Below, in pieces: positions 35,717 to 43,701 of a stretch of DNA of 44,964 nucleotides (the first letter of the stretch is position 1; every line of letters begins with the position of its first letter). The notes under the pieces were generated by a model that worked only from the letters and a program-made list of their open reading frames with translations, had not been told where the DNA came from and made no database searches. This DNA is from Acidobacteriota bacterium. GTDB taxonomy: Bacteria; Acidobacteriota; Terriglobia; Bryobacterales; Bryobacteraceae. The DNA lies in assembly GCA_018268835.1 (NCBI GenBank), contig JAFDVU010000038.1, positions 1 through 44,964 on the forward strand, given 5' to 3'. A program made the position numbers and the translations under genes.

Positions 35717-35809
35717 ATGTCAGCAGACCGGATTGGCAGGAAGATCGCGGTTCTTGACCGGGAGTTGGTGGACCAGGCGGTCGACGGACTTCACGAACTC
35801 ATCGGCTAG
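35717..35809 (+). CDS. Possible 30-residue small protein
   Basis: ATG at 35717 with AGG eight bases before it, stop TAG at 35807-35809. The predicted peptide, starting MSADRIGRKIAVLDRELVDQ, would be an acidic, amphipathic helix with no arginine excess, unlike background from GC-rich DNA. It could be a real small gene, the tail of a decayed gene, or chance. It is too short to classify; the rest of 35684-35871 holds nothing else. Confidence 0.25.
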   Translation: MSADRIGRKIAVLDRELVDQAVDGLHELIG

Positions 35810-35871
35810 CGCGGCGCGCGCATCCACCGCCGCAACCGATTCACGCGCGCCCGTCTGCTATCGTCAAATTT

Positions 35872-37134
35872 ATGCCCCACGACGAGACCAACCAGGAGTG
35901 TGTCCGCCAGCGGCGCTGGGTCAACGTACGCCGCGTCGACGAGTGCCAGACGCTCGACGAAGTCTTCCTCCACTGCCTGCCCGCCTTTGGCGGCGCCTAT
36001 CTGCGCCGCATCTACCGGATCCTCGACCACGCCATCGGCATGGGCTGCCCGCTCACGCTCGCGGTCGCCGGTCCGGTGACCGTAAGCGGACAGCACCAGG
36101 CCTGGTTGATCCCGCTGCTGGAAACCGGCTGGGTCGCCTACTTGAGCACCACCGATGCCGTCTGCTACCACGACGGCCACCGCTCGCTCGACGGCTACGC
36201 CACCGGCCCCGTACACGAGGTCTCCATCAACAGCGACGACGCCGCCCTCCGCGACGAAGGCACCATACGGGTGACCGACATGGCCTTCGACGAAGCCGTG
36301 CTCCTCGACGAAGACCGCTTCCTCTCCGCCGTCCTCTCGCGCCCCGAGTTCCAGCGCAAAATGACCGGCACCGAACTGCGCTACCTGCTCGGCAAATACT
36401 ACGCCGCCCAGGAGGAGCGCAACGGCAAAGCCGCCGGCCTGCTCGCCACCTGCTGGCAACGCGCCATCCCGGTCTTCGTCGGCGCGCCGGGCGACGGCAG
36501 CGTCTTCCTCAATTCCATGAAGCTCTGGGCCATGCGCCAGGCCGGCGTGATCCCCGCCTACGGCTTCGACCTCGACCTCCACGCCGAGGTCTTCGAAGCC
36601 TGCGCCTACCATCGCTGGGGCCTCTTCGAGAACTCCGTACACGCGCTCGGCACCGTCATCCTCGGCGGCGGCGTCCCCAAGAACTACAACCTGCAGCCCG
36701 AACCCGCGCTCGGCCAGGTGCTCGGACTCGCCGGCGTCCGCGGCTACGATTTCGACGTGCAGATCGTCACCGCGCCCGTCACCGATGGTTCGCTCTCCTC
36801 CTGCCCGCCCGCCGAAGCCGTAACCTGGGGCAAGGTGGATAAGGACAAATACCTGCAAACCACCGAGAGTATGCAGGCCGATTACTCCATGGTCATGCCG
36901 TTTGTGGTGAAGGCCCTCCTCGATAACCGCGCGCGCTACCGGCGCATGGCGGACGAGATCGGCGAGGACCCGCTTTTCGCCGCCGAACCGCGAGCCCGCG
37001 GCTACCTGCGTCCCGCCGAAGGCTACCGCCTCTTCGAGCAGCGCGAAGATCTCTGCCGCAAACTCACCGAAGCCGTGCGCGAGAACCGCGACTGGCTGCT
37101 CGAAAGCGCGACCTACCCGCTGGCGGCGAAGTAA
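35872..37134 (+). CDS. Deoxyhypusine-synthase-family protein (possible homospermidine synthase)
   Basis: A 420-residue enzyme of the deoxyhypusine synthase (DHS) family. Motifs: DEVFLHCLPAFGGAYLRRIY; LTLAVAGPVTVSG; YLSTTDAVCYHDGHR; VPVFVGAPGDGS-like text at IPVFVGAPGDGSVFLNSMKL; and GGGVPKNYNLQPEP followed by GSLSSCPPAEAVTWGKVDKD. The last contains Lys321, which lines up with the catalytic lysine of human DHS (Lys329). The reaction of the family moves a butylamine group from spermidine, by way of NAD, to a lysine or an amine. Bacteria lack the eukaryotic target eIF5A, so the acceptor is probably putrescine or another amine, giving homospermidine or a relative. It is longer than human DHS (369). 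A hairpin terminator overlaps its stop. A broken copy of its tail lies at 37907-38011. Confidence 0.9.
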   Translation: MPHDETNQECVRQRRWVNVRRVDECQTLDEVFLHCLPAFGGAYLRRIYRILDHAIGMGCPLTLAVAGPVTVSGQHQAWLIPLLETGWVAYLSTTDAVCYHDGHRSLDGYATGPVHEVSINSDDAALRDEGTIRVTDMAFDEAVLLDEDRFLSAVLSRPEFQRKMTGTELRYLLGKYYAAQEERNGKAAGLLATCWQRAIPVFVGAPGDGSVFLNSMKLWAMRQAGVIPAYGFDLDLHAEVFEACAYHRWGLFENSVHALGTVILGGGVPKNYNLQPEPALGQVLGLAGVRGYDFDVQIVTAPVTDGSLSSCPPAEAVTWGKVDKDKYLQTTESMQADYSMVMPFVVKALLDNRARYRRMADEIGEDPLFAAEPRARGYLRPAEGYRLFEQREDLCRKLTEAVRENRDWLLESATYPLAAK

Positions 37135-37156
37135 CGTCGGCCTCCGGCCGACGTTT
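37133..37156 (+). terminator. Terminator after the deoxyhypusine-synthase-like gene
   Basis: AACGTCGGCC (37133-37142), loop TCC, GGCCGACGTT (37146-37155): a perfect ten-base stem followed by T. It begins inside the TAA stop codon. Its core is shared with the hairpin at 29110-29127. From here to 37300 there is no gene. Confidence 0.7.
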
Positions 37157-37300
37157 GGTTCGAACCGGAATCCGCGACGGTCTGACCGAAGCCTCACATC
37201 CACAAAGCTGCGAAATGACTCAGCGGATGCACCATGCCGGGCTGCGGTAACAGCGTCTTACTCCCGGAACCTCCCGCGTTGTCCTAAAATCCTACTGAGG

Positions 37301-37795
37301 ATGTTCCGTAAGGCTCTCGCGCTGGCAACACTCGCCACAGCGTTCGGCCCGGCGTTGCTCGGCTGCTCATGCGTTGCCATGGGCGTCAAGTACGACCTCT
37401 CCATCTCGGCTGTGGTCTTTCGGGGCACAGTGACCGAAGTCCGTCAACTGCCGTTGCGCAAGGAGATGGGCGAGCGCTCACGCTACACGGCGACATTCTC
37501 CGTCTCGCGGTATTGGAAGGGGCATCCGGGCGAGTCGGTTATTCTGCACGTCATTGAGCCACGCCCGGACTGCGTTGGGGCGCGGTTTACTGTCGGGGCG
37601 GAGTATGTCGTTTTCGCACTCGCGCAAAAGGCCAGAGACTATCGGCTTGGTGATGATTTCTGGTATGGCTGGCTCGATATTTTCCGCAAGGGAGAGGACA
37701 TCCTGACCGTAGACAACTTCTGCGATTCGCCTACGGAGATCCGCACAGCGGCCGCGATTTTGAGAGAACTCGGCAAGGGTAAGCGGGTTAAGTAA
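37301..37795 (+). CDS. TIMP/netrin-like domain lipoprotein
   Basis: A 164-residue exported protein. The signal ends with LLGCSC (Cys 22, Cys 24), which fits both a lipobox and the CxC start typical of TIMP/NTR-like domains. The pattern after it, VVFRGTVTEVRQLP then RYTATFSVSRYWKGHPGESV, then YVVFALAQ, and a late Cys in VDNFCDSPTEIRTAAAILREL, fits bacterial members of that family; these are found in many soil bacteria and their function is unknown. The first Cys pairs likely with CVGA or the late Cys. GAGG directly before the ATG supports the start. Codon use is milder than in the flanking genes. It lies between the parent and the broken copy of the deoxyhypusine-synthase-like gene. Confidence 0.78.
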   Translation: MFRKALALATLATAFGPALLGCSCVAMGVKYDLSISAVVFRGTVTEVRQLPLRKEMGERSRYTATFSVSRYWKGHPGESVILHVIEPRPDCVGARFTVGAEYVVFALAQKARDYRLGDDFWYGWLDIFRKGEDILTVDNFCDSPTEIRTAAAILRELGKGKRVK

Positions 37796-37906
37796 GTGCG
37801 GCCTGCTCCGGGGCGGATTCTCCGCAACCGGGGTTTACATGGCGGCGCCGGAAAGGGCTGAGCCTTCTGAAGTTCGTCGCCGACGTGCCGCGGGGAACCT
37901 CGGCTG

Positions 37907-38011
37907 ATGACCCTGCTCGATAACCGCGCCCGCTGCCACCTGCGTCCCGTCGAAGGCTACCGCCGCGACTGGCTGCTCGAGGGCGCTACCTACCCGCTGG
38001 CGGCGAAGTAA
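37907..38011 (+). pseudogene. Decayed partial copy of the deoxyhypusine-synthase-like gene tail
   Basis: An open stretch of 34 codons from ATG to TAA. It is a shrunken version of the parent's C-terminus: LLDNRAR, then LRPVEGYR, then RDWLLEGATYPLAAK. Parent residues between the first two pieces (about 21) and between the last two (about 19) are missing, and both losses keep the frame. The losses fall at short repeats (CGCG-rich DNRAR/EPRAR; CCGC). It lacks the catalytic lysine and cannot be a full enzyme. Whether it is expressed is unknown. The DNA from 37796 to 37906 shows no other gene. Confidence 0.7.
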
Positions 38012-38077
38012 CGCACCCGGGCGGTTGCCGGCGCCAACCACCTCTCCACATAAATTACTGGGCGAGTAAAATCCCTC

Positions 38078-38106
38078 TTGCCCGTAACACATTCGTGATA
38101 TACAAT
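38078..38106 (+). promoter_or_regulatory. Sigma-70-type promoter of the third receptor gene
   Basis: TTGCCC (38078-38083), a 17-base spacer, TACAAT (38101-38106). Transcription should begin near 38113, leaving a leader of about 22 bases with GGAGGGG (38124-38130) before the ATG at 38135. This is the clearest promoter in the window. Confidence 0.65.
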
Positions 38107-38134
38107 CACCAAAATTGACTGTCGGAGGGGTTTC

Positions 38135-41100
38135 ATGCGCCACGCTTGCGCCGCGTCTCGGGTTGTTCTGTCCGCCGCTGTTTGCGCCTTTCTACTGGTT
38201 TCCACGGTTGCTTTCAGTCAATCGCAAACCGGTTCCATATCGGGATCCGTCCTGGACCCGAACAATGCTCCCGTCCCTGGTGCGGCCGTTCGCGCACACG
38301 AGGTTCGGTCCGGCGTAACCGTTCAGACGGTGTCTTCCGACGCCGGCCTCTATGTATTCCCGAGTTTGCCGCCCGGCATCTGGACCATCAGCGCTCAAAA
38401 GGAAGGCTTCAAGGAGTTGGTGCGGCCCGGCATCGAGATCTTCATCGCCCAGCGCCAGTCGCTCGATTTGAAACTGGAGGTCGGCGACGTCAAGCAGAGC
38501 GTGGAGGTCTCAGCGACCCAGACCCTTCTCGAAACCGAGACCAGCGAGCGAGGCCAGTCGCTCACACCGAAGATGTATCAGACGCTGCCGATGTGGTCCG
38601 GCGGCTTACAGAATCCCTCGGCGTTCCTGTCATACATGGCGGGAGTGAACTCCGGAGGCGAACTCAGTATTGCGGGATCCACCGGCCGTTCGCGCGAACA
38701 ATTGATCGACGGGACCAGCAACGTCATTCCTGAATCCGGCGGTACCGTGTTCAATCCCCCCTCGGCTGAAGCCTTCGTCGAAGTGAAGTTGCTCGTCGGC
38801 AACTATTCCGCGGAGTATGGCCGCGTCGGCGGCGGGATCGAGATCTTCACCACCCGGTCCGGAAGCAATGACTTCCATGGAACGTGGTCTTACAGTATGC
38901 GCCGCGACATCTGGGAAGCGGCCGGATGGAGCGTCAACCAGAACCCCAGAAACCCGGCCGGCTACCGGCCCAAGGATCGCCTGAACGCGACCAGCGGCGG
39001 CGTCGGCGGCCCGGTCTGGATCCCCAAGGTCTACCACGGGCGCAACAGGACGTTCTTCTACTTCACGAGCGACAACGATCTGCGTCCCGTGGCTCCCGCG
39101 GCGATCGTCAACACCGTGCCGACCGCGCAGATGACGAAGGGAGACTTCAGCCAGTTGCCCCTGGTCATTTACGACCCGGCCACCACGGTCGGTTCGGGCG
39201 CCTCCGCCACGCGCACCCCGTTCGCCGGCAACGTGATTCCCACCAGCCGGTTCAGCAGAATCTCGAACAACATCCTCCCCGCGATCCCTGGCCCCAACGG
39301 CGCCGCATTAACCAATAACCACGCTTTCGTCAACACGTCGCAGGTCACGGACCACGTCTGGTCCCTCAAGATCGACCAACTCATCGGCTCGCGCAATCGC
39401 ATCGCGTACTTCCAATCGCTCGACAGTCAGTTGACGCACGCCGTCTCCGACTTCGACGGCCCCCTGGGCACCGCGTTGGGCAACCAGTATCAGAAGCCCC
39501 GCATCTTCCGGGTGAATCACGATTTCACGATCTCCCCGACCCTGCTCCTGCACAGCACCTACGGCTACTCCCGCACCGTGCAGGTCTGGTACGTGCCTGC
39601 GCAGGCCGGCTTCGCTTCCAAAGTGGGCTTCCCCGGACTGACCGGCGATTCCGACGCGACACCCGTCATCCAGTTCGCGGCCGCCGACGGCTACACAGCC
39701 TGGGGCATGCAGCAAGGCAAGGTCAACAACGGGGGGCAGAACAACTACACGCACCAGTTCGACCAGGCCCTTACCTGGATCAAGGGTAAACACGAGTTCA
39801 AGTTCGGCTGGGATATGCGCCGTCTGCGCACCCTCGGCCACGATCTGGCCACCACCAACGGCACTTACCTCTTCGCCCGCGCCGAAACCGCGAATCCCGC
39901 CGCCACCGGCACCACCGGCAACTCCTTCGCCAGTTTCCTCCTCGGCCTGCCCGACTCCGCAAGCGCCGCCGCTACCCCAGTGCAGGATGCCAACATCCAC
40001 TACCAGTATTACGGTTTCTTCTTCAACGACAACTGGAAGGTCACGCCCAAACTGACCCTCAACCTCGGACTCCGCTACGACATTCCCGTGAACTGGTACG
40101 CCCCCACCATGGGCAGCGTGTCACTCACCACTCCGAATCCGGCCGCCAACAACTACCCCGGCGCCTACGTCTTCGCGGGCAGCGGCCCCAATCGCCTGGG
40201 CGTCACCCGTTTCTGGCCCACCGATTTCTCCGATATCGGACCGCGCGCGGGATTTGCCTACCAGGTCAGTCAGAAGACCGTTGTGCGCGGCGGATTCGGC
40301 ATCTTCTACGAGGCCACCAGCAACGGCGGGTGCGGCTGCACGCTGGGCGCCAATGGTTCGTTCGCCCAGGTGTCGGACGGGCTCACCGCGCCCTTCCAAT
40401 GGGACGGAGGCATTCCCAAACCCGCCGGGTATCAGCCGCCGCCCTTCCTCAGCCCCAGCGTCGGCAACGGCCTTGCCGTCGATTTCATGGGGCCCACCTT
40501 CGGTGTCGCGCCGCGCATCTATAACTGGGGCCTCAATATCCAGCACGAAATGCACAACTTCCTGTTCGAAGTGGAGTATGCCGGCAATCGCGGCTATCGC
40601 CTCAACTCGACGATCGACCTGAACCAGGTGAATCCGTCATATCTGTACCTGGGACCGCTGCTCCAGCAGTCGATCACGTCGCCTGCCGTCGTCTCCGCGG
40701 GATTCAAGAAGCCCTACCCGAGCTTCCCCGATAACGGCTCACTGGCCCAGGCTCTCCGGCCTTACCCGCAGTTCCTGAACGTCTACTCGCGCAATAGCGG
40801 ACAGGGCCGGACCTGGTACGATGCTGCCACCGTCAAGGTAACCCGCCGCTTTGGCAACTGGCAGTTCACCAGTTCCTACACGCGCTCCAAGTCGCTCGGA
40901 CTCCTCACCTACCGGCAAATCTTCTCGCAAAGCCAGGTCTTCCCGCAGGACATGTACAATCTCTCGCAGCCCAAGTCCTACCTGCCCTTCGACCTGCCGA
41001 ACGTGTTCAATTTCCTGAGCACCTATACCCTGCCCTTCGGCAAGGGACAGCGCTTCCTGAACAGCGGCAATCGTCTGGTGAACGCCATTGTCGGCGGCTG

Positions 41101-41581
41101 GACCATCGCGGACACGCACCAATACCGCAGCGGCGGCCTGATCGGACTGAACTGCGCCAATACACTCGGCAACGGCGTGCTCTTCACGGATGCGCGCATG
41201 TGCAACGCCAACCCTGGTCCGGTTCGGACCGGCCAGGGCCGCATGTCGCTCGACCCGAACAATCCCGCCAGCGTCTATTTCAACGCGGCGGCGTTCTCGG
41301 TTCCGGCGCAGTTCGCCTTCGGCACCTCGTCGCAGTACAACGGCCATTTCCGCCAGCCCCCGGTTCTGGTGGACAACATCTCGCTCGTCAAGCAGGTGTC
41401 CATCTGGCCCTCGCGCGATGCCGACAGGATGCGCCTGCAATTCAGCGCCAACGCCTTCAACCCGTTCAACCGCACCGATTTCGGAGTGAACGGAACGGTC
41501 GGCAATCCCAACTTCGGGCGCGCTACGGGCCCACAATACGGCCCGCGCATCATCACCATGATCGCGCGCCTGTACTTCTGA
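38135..41581 (+). CDS. Oar-type TonB-dependent receptor with carboxypeptidase-regulatory domain
   Basis: A 1148-residue outer-membrane protein. The signal peptide ends near VAFSQ (about 29). Residues about 32-115 are the carboxypeptidase-regulatory domain (GSISGSVLDPNNAPVPGAAV, then GLYVFPSLPPGIWTISAQKE). A plug domain follows (IDGTSNVIPESGG and VEVKLLVGNYSAEYGRVGG), then the barrel, which ends in IARLYF with the terminal aromatic. It shares the plan of the receptor at 618-4310 but is only distantly similar, so it has a different ligand. It has its own promoter and a strong ribosome site. No TonB or ExbBD genes are near. Confidence 0.93.
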   Translation: MRHACAASRVVLSAAVCAFLLVSTVAFSQSQTGSISGSVLDPNNAPVPGAAVRAHEVRSGVTVQTVSSDAGLYVFPSLPPGIWTISAQKEGFKELVRPGIEIFIAQRQSLDLKLEVGDVKQSVEVSATQTLLETETSERGQSLTPKMYQTLPMWSGGLQNPSAFLSYMAGVNSGGELSIAGSTGRSREQLIDGTSNVIPESGGTVFNPPSAEAFVEVKLLVGNYSAEYGRVGGGIEIFTTRSGSNDFHGTWSYSMRRDIWEAAGWSVNQNPRNPAGYRPKDRLNATSGGVGGPVWIPKVYHGRNRTFFYFTSDNDLRPVAPAAIVNTVPTAQMTKGDFSQLPLVIYDPATTVGSGASATRTPFAGNVIPTSRFSRISNNILPAIPGPNGAALTNNHAFVNTSQVTDHVWSLKIDQLIGSRNRIAYFQSLDSQLTHAVSDFDGPLGTALGNQYQKPRIFRVNHDFTISPTLLLHSTYGYSRTVQVWYVPAQAGFASKVGFPGLTGDSDATPVIQFAAADGYTAWGMQQGKVNNGGQNNYTHQFDQALTWIKGKHEFKFGWDMRRLRTLGHDLATTNGTYLFARAETANPAATGTTGNSFASFLLGLPDSASAAATPVQDANIHYQYYGFFFNDNWKVTPKLTLNLGLRYDIPVNWYAPTMGSVSLTTPNPAANNYPGAYVFAGSGPNRLGVTRFWPTDFSDIGPRAGFAYQVSQKTVVRGGFGIFYEATSNGGCGCTLGANGSFAQVSDGLTAPFQWDGGIPKPAGYQPPPFLSPSVGNGLAVDFMGPTFGVAPRIYNWGLNIQHEMHNFLFEVEYAGNRGYRLNSTIDLNQVNPSYLYLGPLLQQSITSPAVVSAGFKKPYPSFPDNGSLAQALRPYPQFLNVYSRNSGQGRTWYDAATVKVTRRFGNWQFTSSYTRSKSLGLLTYRQIFSQSQVFPQDMYNLSQPKSYLPFDLPNVFNFLSTYTLPFGKGQRFLNSGNRLVNAIVGGWTIADTHQYRSGGLIGLNCANTLGNGVLFTDARMCNANPGPVRTGQGRMSLDPNNPASVYFNAAAFSVPAQFAFGTSSQYNGHFRQPPVLVDNISLVKQVSIWPSRDADRMRLQFSANAFNPFNRTDFGVNGTVGNPNFGRATGPQYGPRIITMIARLYF

Positions 41582-41625
41582 TCGCGGCTGTGCGAGATGC
41601 GCGGCGGCAAGTGGCGGCGCGCCGT

Positions 41626-42303
41626 TTACCAGATAGGCGGCACCAGTCGGTACTTCACCCGATGCGCATAATCGGCATATCCGTCCAGTTCATTGCTCAG
41701 GGTGCGATCTTCCAGGGCCGTTCGCAGTCCGGTCACAGCGGCCGTAATCAGAGCGGGCACAAAGGCCCATCGCGAATTCAAGATCAATGGTGTGGCAAGA
41801 GTGAACGCCACCATACCGGTGTAGCCCGGATGCCGCACGAAACGATACGGGCCGCTTGTGACGACCGTATGCCCGCGGTCCTTCTGTATCCGGACGACCG
41901 CGGAGAAGAACCGGTTGGAGTGCATCGCCCAACCCAGCAAAGCGGCGGAAAGTATTGCGACCGCGACACCGGCAGGGAACGCCGCCGCCGGCATGACCTC
42001 CGACCAGCGAAACCGCGTGTCCAGGCCCGCCGTAATCCAGGTGGCCGCCGGGCCGGCCAGGACCACGATGCCGACAATCGGTTTGTCCCAGCTCTTGCCT
42101 GCCTTGACATTGCGCCGCTCCGCAAGCAGGTCGGGGTTACGAGATAACAGAAGGCTGCTCGCGACGCTGCCGGCCAGATTGATTCCCAGCAACGCCCACG
42201 CGTTCGGCCAGTCCAACCGGCCGGCCGATGCGAAGAGACACACGGATGGGATTGCGAGACTGAAGACTACCGGCACCAACTGCCTCAAGATCGGGATGCC
42301 CAT
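41626..42303 (-). CDS. Isoprenylcysteine-carboxylmethyltransferase-like membrane protein
   Basis: A 225-residue membrane protein; an ATG 12 bases upstream (42315) is also possible. About five hydrophobic segments are visible (LVPVVFSLAIPSVCLFA; ALLGINLAGSVASSLLL; PIVGIVVLAGPAATWITAGL; GVAVAILSAALLGWAMHS; WAFVPALITAAVTGL). The diagnostic part is PYRFVRHPGYTGMVAFTL, with the RHPxYxG motif of the ICMT/PEMT/NnrU superfamily, which binds S-adenosylmethionine in the membrane, followed by the EDRTLSNELDGYADYAHRV stretch typical of the C-terminal binding region. Bacterial members modify lipids or unknown small molecules. It is divergent from the beta-lactamase-fold hydrolase gene, 115 bases between starts. 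Confidence 0.85.
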   Translation of the reverse strand: MGIPILRQLVPVVFSLAIPSVCLFASAGRLDWPNAWALLGINLAGSVASSLLLSRNPDLLAERRNVKAGKSWDKPIVGIVVLAGPAATWITAGLDTRFRWSEVMPAAAFPAGVAVAILSAALLGWAMHSNRFFSAVVRIQKDRGHTVVTSGPYRFVRHPGYTGMVAFTLATPLILNSRWAFVPALITAAVTGLRTALEDRTLSNELDGYADYAHRVKYRLVPPIW

Positions 42304-42418
42304 GGCACACGACATTTTATACGAATTGCAGAGCTGTTTGTCCTTTTTGACAACGCAGGCACCTTTGACACCTGGCCCGCCCGGTCCTATCCTATCCGCA
42401 ACGAGGCACGCCCCGGAA

Positions 42419-43684
42419 ATGTCACTAACGCGGAAATTGCCGAGAACCATCTGGCCGCTGTCGCTCGCGGCGTTCGCCCTTCTGGTCTCCTCTACGGCGG
42501 CACAGCCGCTGCCGGCTGCCAACCGCCCGGAGGATGCCGGCATCTCCTCCGGCCGCCTCCAACGCGTGCACCGCCAGATGCAGGCCGATGTCGACGCCGG
42601 ACGCATTCCCGGCGCCGTGCTGCTCATCGCGCGCAAAGGGAAACTCGCCGCGCTCGATGCCGTCGGATTCCAGAACCGCAAATCGCGGACACCCATGCGG
42701 CCTGACAGCATCTGCCGCATCGCCTCCATGTCGAAACCCATCACCTCCGTAGCCGCGATGATTCTCGCCGAGCAGGGAAAACTCGATCTCGGCGCGCCCG
42801 TGGCGCAGTACCTCCCGGAGTTCAAGGACGTGAAGGTTGGCATCGAGGGGACGCCGCCCAAGCGCCCGATGACGGTGCAGGACCTTCTCCGCCACACGTC
42901 CGGGCTCACCTACGGCATTTTCGGCGACTCGCCGGTCGATCAGCTTTATCGGAAGAGCAATGTCTTCCGCGCGAAATCACTTGCCGAAATGGTGACCGCC
43001 ATCGCGAGCCTCCCTCTGGCCCACCAGCCTGGCGAGGTGTGGGAGTACAGCGTCTCTACCGACGTGCTCGGCCGCGTGGTTGAAGTGGCCGGAGGAATGC
43101 CGCTCGACCGGTTCGTCGCGGAGCACATCACGGGCCCGCTCCGCATGAACGACACAGGCTTCTATCTCAACGCCTCCCAGGCCGCGCGCCTGGCCCATCC
43201 GGATCAACCGATGGCGATGGCCGATACCGACGCTACCGTCAAGCCCGCCTTGCTCTCCGGTGGAGGCGGCATGCTGTCGAATGCGGGCGATTACGGCCGC
43301 TTCTGCCAGATGCTGCTCAACGGAGGCACGTTGGATGGAGTACGCATCCTCTCCCGCAAAACGGTGGAGTTGATGACGTCCGACCAGATCCCGGCATCCA
43401 CCGAACGCCATTCGCCCGTTTCACTGATGCTGGACGCCTTCGGACCCGTTCCGGAGATGGGCACCAGTTTCGGCCTGGGGTTCGCCGTGCGCGTCGCTCC
43501 GGGACGCAACCCCGTACCCGGGTCGGTGGGAGATTTCTCCTGGTCCGGCATCACTGGGACGTACTTCTGGGTGGATCCCAAGGAAAGCCTGGTGACGGTG
43601 TTGATGGTCCAGATCCCGCGGGATGGGCTGGTGCCCTACTGGCGTCAGACCAGGATGCGGGTCTACCAAAGCCTCGCGGATTGA
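42419..43684 (+). CDS. Exported class C beta-lactamase-fold serine hydrolase
   Basis: A 421-residue protein with a signal peptide at 1-29 (cleavage near STAAQ). The beta-lactamase/transpeptidase domain shows the SxxK motif at SMSK (Ser103, Lys106), the Tyr motif at EYSVSTDVLG in the place of YxN (the Asn is Val here), and a late glycine-rich strand FGLGFAVRVAP. LLRHTSGLTYG near 162-172 is typical of the esterase/peptidase-like branch (EstB/D-aminopeptidase-like) rather than of true AmpC. The YSV variation fits esterases. It probably cleaves esters or peptide-like amides in the periplasm. Resistance activity is not implied. It converges on the permease gene, 17 bases away. Confidence 0.9.
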   Translation: MSLTRKLPRTIWPLSLAAFALLVSSTAAQPLPAANRPEDAGISSGRLQRVHRQMQADVDAGRIPGAVLLIARKGKLAALDAVGFQNRKSRTPMRPDSICRIASMSKPITSVAAMILAEQGKLDLGAPVAQYLPEFKDVKVGIEGTPPKRPMTVQDLLRHTSGLTYGIFGDSPVDQLYRKSNVFRAKSLAEMVTAIASLPLAHQPGEVWEYSVSTDVLGRVVEVAGGMPLDRFVAEHITGPLRMNDTGFYLNASQAARLAHPDQPMAMADTDATVKPALLSGGGGMLSNAGDYGRFCQMLLNGGTLDGVRILSRKTVELMTSDQIPASTERHSPVSLMLDAFGPVPEMGTSFGLGFAVRVAPGRNPVPGSVGDFSWSGITGTYFWVDPKESLVTVLMVQIPRDGLVPYWRQTRMRVYQSLAD

Positions 43685-43701
43685 TCCCGCGCGGCCGCCC
43701 C

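Noticed and set aside
37150..37175. TTCGAA-type sequence resembling a tRNA T-loop
   Set aside because: The flanking bases do not form a full T stem, and no acceptor or anticodon arm is found nearby.
35806..37203. Minus-strand frame of 465 residues opposite the deoxyhypusine-synthase-like gene
   Set aside because: Shadow of a gene with clear DHS motifs on the other strand.
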